Assembly (NCBI RefSeq): GCF_026786305.1
Contig: NZ_JAJAYI010000086.1
Coordinates: 28,811 to 92,810 of the forward strand
Length of the DNA: 64,000 nucleotides
From: Cryobacterium sp.
GTDB lineage: Bacteria > Actinomycetota > Actinomycetes > Actinomycetales > Microbacteriaceae
Reading direction: 5' to 3'
Shown: positions 21,944-30,681 of the stretch, one piece after another
How the letters are laid out: every line of letters starts with the position of its first letter
Position numbering within the stretch: the stretch's first letter is position 1
Translations under genes and position numbers: made by a program
Notes under the pieces: model-generated
Seen by the model: the letters and a program-made list of their open reading frames with translations, nothing else
Told to the model about the DNA's origin: nothing
The model's database searches: none

Positions 21944-22768
21944 GTGTTGATACTGCTTCCGCCGTCGGAGACGAAACGTTCCGGCGGCGAAGCTGTACCC
22001 CTGGACTGGTCGACACTGTCCTATCCCAGTCTGACTGCGCAACGTCGCGCCCTGGCTCGGGCCCTCGTCAAACTCTCACGCAACGCGAAGACCGCGCAGG
22101 CGGCCCTGAAACTCGGGCGGACCCAACTGTGTGAAATCGACCGCAACCGTTTGTTGCTCACCTCGCCGACCATGCCGGTCATTGATCGCTACACCGGTGT
22201 GCTCTACGACGGACTGGATGCAGCATCCCTCTCTGAATCGGAGCGGGCATTCGCGCACACCCACGTCGCGGTGCACTCGGCGCTGTTGGGGCCGCTGCAC
22301 GCTCTCGACCACATTCCCGCGTACCGTATGTCGCACGACTCTCGCATACCTGAGCTGGCATTGAAGAAGCATTGGGGAGCATCCGTCGCGGGCGTTCTGG
22401 CTCGGACCACCGGGCTGCTGCTCGATCTGCGTTCCGAGGCGTATGTTGCGCTCGGAGCCGCGCCCGTGCGCCCGGGCTCGGTGTACGTGCGCGTCGTCGC
22501 TGAGACCGTCGACGGCCGGAAGCGGGCACTCAACCATTTCAACAAGAAGTCCAAGGGTGAGTTCACCCGGGCGCTGGTGCAGAGTGGCGAGAACCTCGGG
22601 TCGGTTACCGAATTGATCGACTGGGCAACGGCGCAGGGCATTCGCCTCGCTGTGGGAGCTCCGGGGGAGATTGAGCTGCTCGCCGAGCAGCAGCTTGCCT
22701 CCCCGGGCGTTCCGGCCGCGTCGAGCATCTACACCACGAAGGAACGCGGGGATAGGCTGGGTGGGTGA
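21944..22768 (+). CDS. yaaA: YaaA family protein (DUF328)
   Basis: 274 residues starting with the family motif [26 protein letters not shown] and a C-terminal [15 protein letters not shown] also match YaaA. In E. coli YaaA lowers free iron and DNA damage during peroxide stress and binds DNA; that role is inferred here. GTG 21944 begins 12 nt after atpC, and the stop overlaps the mdh start (GTGA), so the pair may be co-transcribed with the end of the atp operon. Confidence 0.88.
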   Translation: MLILLPPSETKRSGGEAVPLDWSTLSYPSLTAQRRALARALVKLSRNAKTAQAALKLGRTQLCEIDRNRLLLTSPTMPVIDRYTGVLYDGLDAASLSESERAFAHTHVAVHSALLGPLHALDHIPAYRMSHDSRIPELALKKHWGASVAGVLARTTGLLLDLRSEAYVALGAAPVRPGSVYVRVVAETVDGRKRALNHFNKKSKGEFTRALVQSGENLGSVTELIDWATAQGIRLAVGAPGEIELLAEQQLASPGVPAASSIYTTKERGDRLGG

Positions 22769-23817
22769 ACACCGGCGATACGACCTCAGACCTGAACTTG
22801 TCCGATGCAAACGTGCCGGTCCGGCGTCAGCCGGTCAACGTCACGGTCACCGGCGCCGGTGGTCAGATCGGCTATGCGCTGCTGTTTCGTATCGCCTCGG
22901 GCGCGCTCCTTGGCCCTACGACTCCGGTGAATCTGACCCTTCTCGAAATACCGCAGGGGATCAAGGCCGCCGAAGGATCCGCGCTCGAACTTGAGGACTG
23001 CGCTTTTGGGCTGCTGCGCACCGTGACCGTCACCGACGACCCGGCCGTCGCGTTCGACGGCGTCAACATTGCGCTGCTGGTCGGATCTCGTCCCCGGGGG
23101 CCCGGCATGGAACGGGCCGACCTGCTCGAAGCGAACGGTCGTATTTTCGGGCCGCAGGGCGCCGCAATAAATGCGGGTGCCGCCGACGATGTGCGCGTGC
23201 TCGTCGTGGGCAACCCTGCCAACACGAACGCCCTCATCGCCGCTGCGCACGCGCCCGACATTCCGCGGGAGCGTTTCACCGCCATGACCCGGCTTGACCA
23301 CAACCGGGCCGTCGGGCAGCTCTCCAACCACCTCCAGGTACCCGTTGACGCGATTCACGGGCTGACGATTTGGGGAAACCACTCCTCCAGTCAGTATCCG
23401 GATGTTTTTCAGGCGACCGCAGAGGGCCGTGCGGTTCGCGAGCTCGTCGATGAGCAGTGGCTGGCGCAGACTTTCATTCCTCGAGTAGCCAAGCGCGGCT
23501 CGGAGATCATCGCTGTGCGAGGCGGCTCGTCGGTGGCTTCGGCGGCCAACGCCGCCATTGATCATATTTTTGACTGGGTGAACGGCCGCGGGGCCGACTG
23601 GACCAGCGCGGGCGTGGTCTCCGACGGCTCGTACGACGTTTCGCCGGGATTGATCTGTTCGTTTCCGGTGCGTTCCGTCGATGGGCAGTGGTGCATCGTG
23701 AATGGGCTCGAACTGAACGAGTTCTCGCGCAGCCGCATTCGGGCATCCGTGGCCGAACTGGTGGAAGAGCGTGACGCGGTGCGGGCGCTCGGCCTGCTAC
23801 CGCTCGGTCGCCGGTGA
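22765..23817 (+). CDS. mdh: Malate dehydrogenase
   Basis: NAD-dependent oxidation of malate to oxaloacetate in the citric acid cycle. The Rossmann motif [12 protein letters not shown], the substrate-binding [12 protein letters not shown] and the catalytic His in [13 protein letters not shown] identify the LDH-like, group-2 malate dehydrogenase typical of actinobacteria. 350 residues from GTG 22765, about 20 more at the N-terminus than most relatives, so the true start could be an internal one; the GTGA overlap with yaaA supports this one. It converges on ogt with 9 nt between stops. Confidence 0.93.
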   Translation: MNTGDTTSDLNLSDANVPVRRQPVNVTVTGAGGQIGYALLFRIASGALLGPTTPVNLTLLEIPQGIKAAEGSALELEDCAFGLLRTVTVTDDPAVAFDGVNIALLVGSRPRGPGMERADLLEANGRIFGPQGAAINAGAADDVRVLVVGNPANTNALIAAAHAPDIPRERFTAMTRLDHNRAVGQLSNHLQVPVDAIHGLTIWGNHSSSQYPDVFQATAEGRAVRELVDEQWLAQTFIPRVAKRGSEIIAVRGGSSVASAANAAIDHIFDWVNGRGADWTSAGVVSDGSYDVSPGLICSFPVRSVDGQWCIVNGLELNEFSRSRIRASVAELVEERDAVRALGLLPLGRR

Positions 23818-23826
23818 CCCCGCCAA

Positions 23827-24354
23827 CTACCGGTGCGCGATGCCCTCATGGTCGAGCAGCCACACCTTGGTCGGGATGCCTTGGCCGGCGCTGTAGCCGG
23901 TGATCTGGCCGCTCGTCGCGAGCACGCGATGACAGCCGATGATGATCGGCACCGGGTTCGCGCCGACCGCCCCGCCGATGGCGCGGCCCGAACCGGACCG
24001 CCCGATCTCGCTGCCGAGCGCCCCGTACGAGATGACGTCGCCGAATGTGAGGGTCGCCAGCCGCGCCCAGACGCTGCGTTGAAACTCGGTACCGCGGGTC
24101 ACATGCACGGGAAGATCAAAGGACTTGCGGGTGCCGACGAAGTACTCGTCGAGCTGTTCGGCCGCCCGCAGCAGCACGGGAGAGGGCGCCTCGGGGATGG
24201 CCTCGAGCGGCAGCTGGCCGTCGGTTTCGATGGACAGGGAGAGGATGCCCCTATCGTCGGCGGTAAGTTCCAGACGCCCGAGGGGGCTGGGAAGGCGAAG
24301 AAGCGCCTGCACCGAAAAGGAGCGCTGAGTGAGTGGTGTCGGGATGCTGTGCAT
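23827..24354 (-). CDS. ogt: Methylated-DNA-protein-cysteine methyltransferase
   Basis: Suicide repair enzyme that takes alkyl groups from O6-alkylguanine onto its active cysteine. The C-terminal domain has SVWARLATLTFGDVISYGALG, RAIGGAVGANPVPIIIGCHRVL with the acceptor Cys at 141, and GYSAGQG. The usual PCHR(V) reads GCHRV here; Cys, His and Arg are kept, so activity is probable. 175 residues. A -10 TACAGT (minus strand, 24361-24366) lies 6 nt before the ATG. Confidence 0.9.
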   Translation of the reverse strand: MHSIPTPLTQRSFSVQALLRLPSPLGRLELTADDRGILSLSIETDGQLPLEAIPEAPSPVLLRAAEQLDEYFVGTRKSFDLPVHVTRGTEFQRSVWARLATLTFGDVISYGALGSEIGRSGSGRAIGGAVGANPVPIIIGCHRVLATSGQITGYSAGQGIPTKVWLLDHEGIAHR

Positions 24355-24467
24355 GGTTCGACTGTAGCCGCCGCCTTCGCGGCGACCTCGCGGGTTTCGG
24401 ACATCGGTGCAGAGCGATCGCGCAGCCGCGCCTGTGCAGGAGGCGGCTGCGCCCCTAGTCTGTAAGA
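24355..24467. promoter_or_regulatory. Divergent leaderless-type promoters for ogt and the aldo/keto reductase
   Basis: Leftward TACAGT (minus strand 24361-24366) lies 6 nt before the ogt ATG; rightward TAGTCT 24456-24461 lies 6 nt before ATG 24468. Neither gene has an SD. Confidence 0.55.
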
Positions 24468-25430
24468 ATGGCTCAAATTGAATATCGCAGACTCGGCTCC
24501 TCCGGACTGACGGTGTCGACGATCGGACTCGGGTGCAATAATTTTGGTCGCACCGGAACCGCGTCGGAAAGTCAGGACGGCACGACGGCGGTGATTGACG
24601 CGGCTTTCGAGGCGGGGGTGACGCTGTTCGACACCGCCGACATTTACGGCGCCGAGCGCGGACTGAGCGAAACGCTCATGGGGCACTCCCTGCGCGGCAA
24701 GCGAGATCAGATCGTGCTCGCTTCCAAATTCGGCATGGACATGGGCGGGCTGAACGGTCCGGACTGGGGCGCGCGCGGTTCGCGCCGGTACATCCGCCTG
24801 GCCGTCGAGGCGTCCCTCAGACGGCTACAGACCGACTGGATCGACCTGTACCAGCTGCACGTTCCCGACCCGTCGACGCCGATCGAAGAAACCCTTGCCA
24901 CACTTGACGACCTCATCACCGAGGGCAAGATTCGCTACATCGGTCACTCCAACCTGGCCGGGTGGCAGATCGCCGAGGCCGAGTTCACTGCCCGCATGAG
25001 CGGGCACCCCGCGTTCATCTCCAGCCAGAACGAATACAGCCTGCTCGCACGCGACGTCGAAGACGAGGTGTTGCCGGCCGTGAACGCTTACGGTCTGGGC
25101 TTTCTGCCGTTCTTCCCGCTCTACAACGGATTGTTCACCGGCAAATTCTCCCGCACCGGCGGACCGGCCGACAGCCGCATCATGATGATCCGGCGTCACC
25201 TCGCCGACGACGCCCCGTGGGACGTGATCGAGCAGTACCAGGAATGGTGCGACGCGCGCGGAGTGACCATGCTGGCGGCGACGTTCGCCTGGCTTCTGGC
25301 GCAACCGGGCCTGACCAGCGTCATCGCCGGGGCCACGAAGCCGGAGCAGATCATTCAAAACGCAGCGGCGGCGACATCGTGGCAGCCGTCCGCCGACGAG
25401 GTCGCCTACATTTCGAACCTCTTCGCCTGA
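24468..25430 (+). CDS. Aldo/keto reductase
   Basis: 320-residue (alpha/beta)8 NADPH-dependent oxidoreductase. The tetrad residues are recognisable: Asp and Tyr in LFDTADIYG, Lys in VLASKFGMDM, His in LYQLHVPDP. The C-terminal cofactor part SVIAGATKPEQI is typical. It resembles the YajO/Tas-like group that acts on sugars or aldehydes; the substrate is unknown. It stands alone, divergent from ogt, with a leaderless-type start. Confidence 0.87.
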   Translation: MAQIEYRRLGSSGLTVSTIGLGCNNFGRTGTASESQDGTTAVIDAAFEAGVTLFDTADIYGAERGLSETLMGHSLRGKRDQIVLASKFGMDMGGLNGPDWGARGSRRYIRLAVEASLRRLQTDWIDLYQLHVPDPSTPIEETLATLDDLITEGKIRYIGHSNLAGWQIAEAEFTARMSGHPAFISSQNEYSLLARDVEDEVLPAVNAYGLGFLPFFPLYNGLFTGKFSRTGGPADSRIMMIRRHLADDAPWDVIEQYQEWCDARGVTMLAATFAWLLAQPGLTSVIAGATKPEQIIQNAAAATSWQPSADEVAYISNLFA

Positions 25431-25587
25431 ACGCGCGATGTGAAGTTGATTTGAATACTCGGCGTTTCAGGTGCAGACCGCAACGTTTCGGTCGACGACG
25501 TCCCGCAAAGAGTGCACTATTACATCAGGGGTCTCTGCGCTAACCCTTCCGGTCGGGCAGGTCGCCGTTTCTTACTAGGAGAACTTC

Positions 25588-27321
25588 GTGCTGTGGTCCT
25601 TGCTCGTGCGTTACCTGCGTCCGTACCGGCAACTGCTTCTGGGGGTGATCGTCTTTCAACTGGCCCAATCGATCGCCTCACTTTTCCTGCCCACCCTCAA
25701 CGCCGACATCATCGACGAGGGTGTCGCCACGGGCGACACCGGCTACATCCTGCGGGTCGGTGGCCTCATGCTGCTCATCACACTCGCCCAGATCATCTGC
25801 GCGATCGTGGCCGTCTACTTCGGTGCCAAGGTTGCCATGAAGGTCGGGCGTGACCTGCGGGGCGCCGTCTTCAGCCGGGTCGGCGAATTCTCCGAACAAG
25901 AAGTCACCCGGTTCGGGGCGCCGTCTCTGATAACCCGCTCCACCAACGACGTGCAACAGGTGCAGATGCTCGTGCTGACCACCTGCACCCTCCTGGTCTC
26001 GGCGCCCATCCTCAGCATCGGCGGCGTGATCATGGCGATTCGCCAAGACGTTCAACTCTCCTGGCTCATCGCGGTGAGTGTGCCGATCCTGCTCATCGCC
26101 GTCGGATTCATCATCGTGAAGATGGTGCCGCTCTTTCGCAAGATGCAGACCCGTATCGACACCGTCAACCGGGTACTGCGGGAACAGCTCACGGGCATCC
26201 GAGTGGTGCGCGCGTTCGTGCGCGAAGACGTCGAGATCGCCCGGTTCGCGAAGGCTAACCAGGACGTCACGGACGTTGCCCTGAGCTCGGGGCGCCTGAT
26301 GGCGCTCATGTTCCCCATCGTCATGCTCGTGCTCAACGTCTCCAGCGTCGCCGTGATCTGGTTCGGCGCGTTCCGCATCGAAGACGGCTCGATGCAGGTG
26401 GGCACGCTCATCGCCTTCCTCAGCTATCTCATGCAGATTCTCATGGCCGTCATGATGGCCACATTCATGGCCGTCATGATTCCGCGCGCAGCCGTTTCGG
26501 CCGACCGTATCGGCGAGGTACTCGCCACCGAATCGAGCGTCGTGCCGCCGGCCAGCCCGGTGAACGTGACGGTCGGCCAGGGTGAACTCGAACTACTCGA
26601 CGTCGGATTCGCCTATCCCGGCGCCGAACAGCCGGTGCTGCGCAACGTGAGCTTCATCGCCCGCCACGGCGAGACCACCGCGATCATCGGCAGTACCGGC
26701 AGCGGCAAGACCACCCTGGTCAACCTGCTGCCGCGCCTGTTCGACGCCACGAGCGGCTCCGTGCTCGTCGACGGCGTCAACGTGCGCGAGCTCAACCCCG
26801 ACCTGCTCTGGGGCCATATCGGCCTCGTACCGCAAAAGCCCTACCTGTTCTCCGGCACCGTGCGTAGCAACCTGCTCTACGGCAAACCGGATGCGACCGA
26901 AAACGAACTCTGGCAGGCCCTCACGATCGCCCAGGCCCGAGACTTTGTCACGGAAATGGACGGCGGGCTCGACGCACCGATCACGCAGGGCGGCACTAAC
27001 GTGTCGGGCGGCCAACGCCAGCGCCTCGCAATCGCCCGCGCCGTGGTGAAACGGCCAGAGCTGTATATCTTTGACGACTCGTTCTCGGCGCTTGACCTCG
27101 TCACGGACGCCCGACTGCGTCTCGCCCTCAAGCAAAGCACCGACGGCGCCACCATGATCATCATCGCCCAGCGGGTCTCGAGCATCATCGACGCCGACCA
27201 GATTCTGGTGCTCGAAAACGGCCGTATCGTCGGTCGGGGAACACACGGGTCCCTCCTCGAGTCGAACACCACCTACCAAGAAATTGTGTCATCCCAGCTC
27301 ACCGCCGAGGAAGCAGCATGA
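25588..27321 (+). CDS. ABC exporter half-transporter with degenerate Walker B (subunit 1)
   Basis: 577 residues: six membrane helices (about 1-310) fused to an ATPase domain. Walker A GSTGSGKTT (K374), canonical signature VSGGQRQRLA, and Walker B LYIFDDSFSALD, where the catalytic Glu is Asp (D496-D497). This pattern is known for one half of heterodimeric type IV exporters. GTG 25588 has SD AGGAG at 25579-25583 (by position of the AGGAGAAC block). The stop overlaps the partner gene (ATGA). Such pairs export drugs, lipids or peptides; the cargo cannot be told. The 157 bp upstream holds no gene. Confidence 0.92.
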   Translation: MLWSLLVRYLRPYRQLLLGVIVFQLAQSIASLFLPTLNADIIDEGVATGDTGYILRVGGLMLLITLAQIICAIVAVYFGAKVAMKVGRDLRGAVFSRVGEFSEQEVTRFGAPSLITRSTNDVQQVQMLVLTTCTLLVSAPILSIGGVIMAIRQDVQLSWLIAVSVPILLIAVGFIIVKMVPLFRKMQTRIDTVNRVLREQLTGIRVVRAFVREDVEIARFAKANQDVTDVALSSGRLMALMFPIVMLVLNVSSVAVIWFGAFRIEDGSMQVGTLIAFLSYLMQILMAVMMATFMAVMIPRAAVSADRIGEVLATESSVVPPASPVNVTVGQGELELLDVGFAYPGAEQPVLRNVSFIARHGETTAIIGSTGSGKTTLVNLLPRLFDATSGSVLVDGVNVRELNPDLLWGHIGLVPQKPYLFSGTVRSNLLYGKPDATENELWQALTIAQARDFVTEMDGGLDAPITQGGTNVSGGQRQRLAIARAVVKRPELYIFDDSFSALDLVTDARLRLALKQSTDGATMIIIAQRVSSIIDADQILVLENGRIVGRGTHGSLLESNTTYQEIVSSQLTAEEAA

Positions 27322-29282
27322 GCGAGACCCACGCCGACGACAAGCCGGCGCCGCGCCCGCAGCGCGGCGGCGGGCCGTTCGGCGGCATGAACCTGCCGGC
27401 CGAGAAGTCGATGAACTTCACCGCCTCTGGAAAACGCCTGCTCGGCAAACTGCGCCCGGAACGCCTGTGGCTGGCTCTCGTACTCGCCCTCGCTGTGATC
27501 AGCGTGACGTTCTCGGTGCTCGGCCCACGCCTGCTCGGTGAAGGCACCAACCTGATCTTCTCCGGCGTCGTGTCCACAAGCCTGCCGAGCGGCAGCAGCC
27601 AGGCCGAGGTGATCGCGGGGCTGCGGGCAGCCGGCAACACCAACCAGGCCGACCTGCTCAGCGGTATGACGCTCACCCCGGGGGTCGGCATCGACTTCGC
27701 CATGCTCTCCACCGTGCTGTTCTGGGCGCTCGCCCTCTACGTGCTGTCGAGCGTGTTCAGCTGGCTGCAGGCCTATGTGCTCAACGGCGTCGTGCAGCGT
27801 ACGGTGTACCGGCTACGGGAAGAGATCGAGGCGAAGATCAACCGCCTCCCGCTGAGCTACTTCGACAAGAAACCGCGCGGTGAGCTTCTCAGCCGCGTCA
27901 CCAACGACGTCGACAACATCTCGCAGAGCCTGCAACAGTCGCTGAGCCAGGTGGTGACCAGCCTGCTCACGGTCATCGGTGTAATTGTGATGATGCTCAT
28001 CCTCTCGCCGCTGCTGGCCCTGATCGCTCTCGTCACGGTGCCGCTGACCCTGGTGATAACGGCGCTCATCGCCAAACGTTCGCAGAAACTGTTCGTGGCG
28101 CAGTGGGCGAACACCGGCGAGCTGAACGGGCAGATCGAAGAAACCTTTACCGGTCACGCCCTGGTCAAGGTGTTCGGTCGGCAGAAAGAGGTCGACGCCC
28201 GGTTCAAGCAAAAGAACGACGAACTGTACGAGACGAGTTTCGGTGCCCAGTTCATCAGCGGCATGATCATGCCGGCCATGACCTTCGTCGGCAACCTCGT
28301 GTACGTTGCCATTGCGGTCGTCGGCGGCCTGCAGGTCGCTTCCGGCGCCATGCAACTCGGTGACGTGCAGGCCTTCATCCAATACTCCCGCCAGTTCACC
28401 CAGCCGCTTGCGCAGCTCGGGTCGATGGCGAATCTGCTGCAATCGGGTGTCGCATCCGCTGAACGCGTGTTCGACCTGCTCGACGCTGACGAACAGAGCG
28501 ACGACCCCGATCCCGCCGAGACACCGATCGAGGTGCAGGGCCGGCTGGTCTTCGAGAACGTGTCGTTCCGGTACAGCGCCGACAAACCACTGATTGAGGA
28601 ACTCAGCCTCGTGGCGGAGCCCGGGCAGACCATCGCCATCGTCGGTCCCACCGGCGCTGGCAAGACCACCCTGGTCAATCTCATGATGCGGTTCTATGAG
28701 ATCGATTCCGGGCGCATCCTGCTCGATGGTATCAACGTCACCACCATGACCCGGCACGACCTGCGCCGACGCATGGGCATGGTGCTGCAGGACACCTGGC
28801 TGTTCGGCGGCACGATTCGCGACAACATCGCCTATGGCCGACCGGATGCCACGGAGGAGGATATTCTCGCCGCCGCCACCGCGACCTATGTGGACCGGTT
28901 CGTGCACTCGCTGCCTGACGGCTACGACACCGTGCTGGACGACCAGGGCAGCAACGTGAGCGCCGGCGAGATGCAGCTGCTCACCATTGCCCGCGCCTTC
29001 CTGGCACAGCCGAGCGTGCTCATTCTCGATGAGGCGACCAGTTCGGTCGACACCCGCACCGAGGTGCTGGTGCAGAAGGCGATGAGCGCCTTGCGCGCCG
29101 AACGCACGAGCTTTGTCATCGCCCACCGCCTGTCGACGATTCGCGACGCCGACCTGATCCTCGTGATGGAGTCGGGGCGCATCGTGGAGCAGGGCAACCA
29201 TGTGCAGCTGCTCGCCGAGAACGGCGCCTATCAGGCGCTGTATGCCGCACAGTTCGCTGCGCCCGTCGCCGACGAGGTCTAG
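27318..29282 (+). CDS. ABC exporter half-transporter with degenerate signature motif (subunit 2)
   Basis: 654 residues. A Gly/Pro-rich N-terminal tail of about 40 residues, six membrane helices with an extra periplasmic-side insert after helix 1 (about 75-115), and an ATPase domain: Walker A GPTGAGKTT (K449), Walker B LILDEATSSVD with intact catalytic Glu (E572), but signature VSAGEMQLL in place of LSGGQ (about 547-553). It complements subunit 1: its intact Walker B pairs with the other subunit's good signature, giving one competent and one degenerate ATP site. The mycobacterial Rv1272c/Rv1273c pair has a similar layout. Confidence 0.92.
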   Translation: MSETHADDKPAPRPQRGGGPFGGMNLPAEKSMNFTASGKRLLGKLRPERLWLALVLALAVISVTFSVLGPRLLGEGTNLIFSGVVSTSLPSGSSQAEVIAGLRAAGNTNQADLLSGMTLTPGVGIDFAMLSTVLFWALALYVLSSVFSWLQAYVLNGVVQRTVYRLREEIEAKINRLPLSYFDKKPRGELLSRVTNDVDNISQSLQQSLSQVVTSLLTVIGVIVMMLILSPLLALIALVTVPLTLVITALIAKRSQKLFVAQWANTGELNGQIEETFTGHALVKVFGRQKEVDARFKQKNDELYETSFGAQFISGMIMPAMTFVGNLVYVAIAVVGGLQVASGAMQLGDVQAFIQYSRQFTQPLAQLGSMANLLQSGVASAERVFDLLDADEQSDDPDPAETPIEVQGRLVFENVSFRYSADKPLIEELSLVAEPGQTIAIVGPTGAGKTTLVNLMMRFYEIDSGRILLDGINVTTMTRHDLRRRMGMVLQDTWLFGGTIRDNIAYGRPDATEEDILAAATATYVDRFVHSLPDGYDTVLDDQGSNVSAGEMQLLTIARAFLAQPSVLILDEATSSVDTRTEVLVQKAMSALRAERTSFVIAHRLSTIRDADLILVMESGRIVEQGNHVQLLAENGAYQALYAAQFAAPVADEV

Positions 29283-29309
29283 AGGCATCTCCTCCCCACC
29301 CGGTCGCCG

Positions 29310-29334
29310 GCCCGAATCAACCCCAGATTCGGGC
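29310..29334 (+). terminator. Hairpin after the ABC exporter operon
   Basis: Perfect 9-bp stem GCCCGAATC 29310-29318 with GATTCGGGC 29326-29334, 7-nt loop, no T-tract. Located 28 nt after the exporter stop. Confidence 0.5.
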
Positions 29335-29364
29335 GGGCGCGTATCCGGGGTGCGCTCGGGCGAG

Positions 29365-29376
29365 CACAGTGGCGGC
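29365..29376 (+). promoter_or_regulatory. Possible leaderless promoter of the DUF4192 gene
   Basis: CACAGT at 29365-29370, one mismatch from TACAGT, ends 6 nt before ATG 29377, the same spacing as at other genes in this window. Confidence 0.4.
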
Positions 29377-30645
29377 ATGCATCCCACCATTGTCAAAGCC
29401 CAGAAGGCCCAGGACTTTCTGGCACTCGTTCCCCAGCTGCTCGGATTTGTTGCCGAGACCAGCGCCGTTCTGGTCGCGTTTCGCGGCAACCGCACCTGCG
29501 GCGCGCTGCGTTTCAACCTGCCGGACGACGGCGCACCCCACAGGGTGTACAACCGCATTGCGACGACCCTCGCCGGGATGCTCTGCAAGATTCCCGGAGT
29601 CGACGCCGTCGTTCCCGTCATCTACACCAACGATTCCTTCACGGATGCCGCCGGAATCCCGCGTGAGCGGTTCGCCGAGATTCTGAACCGGCGATTGGAA
29701 CTGAGCGGTTTTCTGCTGCGCGATTCCCTGTGCGTGGCAGCGGATGCCTGGGGCAGCTACCTCGACCCGCAGTGCCCGGCGGTCGGGCATCCGCTCAGCG
29801 ACATCGCGGAGTCCCCGGTGAACGCGGCGTACGCGGCGCTCAAGGAGCATCCGCTTGGCACGCTGCAAAGCGGCGCGGAACCGATCGACGTTGATCTGGC
29901 GTCCAGGGAACGCCTGGCCCGGGTCTATCGGCGCTACCACCGTTTGATCGCGCGGGCCGAGAACGCTCCGGAGCGCTTTCCCACCCTCGGTTTTGTGCTC
30001 GACCCGGTGGCGATTGCTGAAGCGGCGCTGACCTGGCAGAATCCGCCCACGGAAGAGAACGCCGCGGCATTGCTCGTGCTCGTGCAGTCGCCGCCGAATC
30101 GGGACCAGATCATGGTGCAGTTTGCCTTCGGGCGTGATGAGGGCGTTCGCGCCCATGAAATCAACTGGCGGTATGCTCTGCTCCAGTACGAAACCGGGCG
30201 TAGCCGTGACGATCTCGTGACCGAGGAGATCAACACCGGCGACCCGACCGCCGAACACGCCGGCGACATCATGCTCGGCCTGCAGCGTGAACGACCCGAC
30301 GTCGATCGGATCCGCACGGCGATCACCCTGCTGCGCACCGTCGTCGCCATGGCTCCGCGTTCGGCCAGACCGGCGCCGCTGTGCATGCTGGCCTGGCTGT
30401 CGTGGGCGCTCGGCAGTGGTTCCGTGGCCGGATTCTTCGTGGACCAGGCTCTCGCCATTGACTCGCAGTACAGCATGGCGACCCTGTTGAATTTGCTGCT
30501 CACGTCCGGGCACCTGCCGGAGTGGGCGTTCGCGGTGCCGCGCAATGAAGACGGCGAAGACAATGACCACCACGAGGAGGGCGACGGCTACGAACTTGAC
30601 GAAGACTGGGGTGAAGACTTCGACGAGCGCGCAGCCGGCCGCTGA
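29377..30645 (+). CDS. DUF4192 family protein
   Basis: 422 residues, soluble, without signal or membrane segments. The N-terminal part (HPTIVKAQKAQDFLALVPQLLGF, then SAVLVAFRGNRTCGALRFNLP) matches DUF4192, an actinobacteria-specific family of unknown function. The middle part is helical and ends in LCMLAWLSWALGSGSVAGFFVDQALAID, a family landmark. The last 35 residues are strongly acidic (Glu/Asp/His). It is flanked by a hairpin upstream and a convergent aminotransferase downstream. ATG 29377 is chosen from homology and the -10 element 6 nt upstream. No function can be assigned. Confidence 0.8.
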   Translation: MHPTIVKAQKAQDFLALVPQLLGFVAETSAVLVAFRGNRTCGALRFNLPDDGAPHRVYNRIATTLAGMLCKIPGVDAVVPVIYTNDSFTDAAGIPRERFAEILNRRLELSGFLLRDSLCVAADAWGSYLDPQCPAVGHPLSDIAESPVNAAYAALKEHPLGTLQSGAEPIDVDLASRERLARVYRRYHRLIARAENAPERFPTLGFVLDPVAIAEAALTWQNPPTEENAAALLVLVQSPPNRDQIMVQFAFGRDEGVRAHEINWRYALLQYETGRSRDDLVTEEINTGDPTAEHAGDIMLGLQRERPDVDRIRTAITLLRTVVAMAPRSARPAPLCMLAWLSWALGSGSVAGFFVDQALAIDSQYSMATLLNLLLTSGHLPEWAFAVPRNEDGEDNDHHEEGDGYELDEDWGEDFDERAAGR

Positions 30646-30681
30646 CCCTGGCGTGTATGCAGCACACGCTGATGAAATCAA

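Noticed and set aside
21900-21945. Frameshift that could restore a long epsilon subunit
   Set aside because: No helix-like sequence follows in any frame and yaaA begins 12 nt after the stop.
27813-29621. 602-residue open frame antisense to ABC exporter subunit 2
   Set aside because: Shadow of the exporter, running past the operon hairpin, with no motif.
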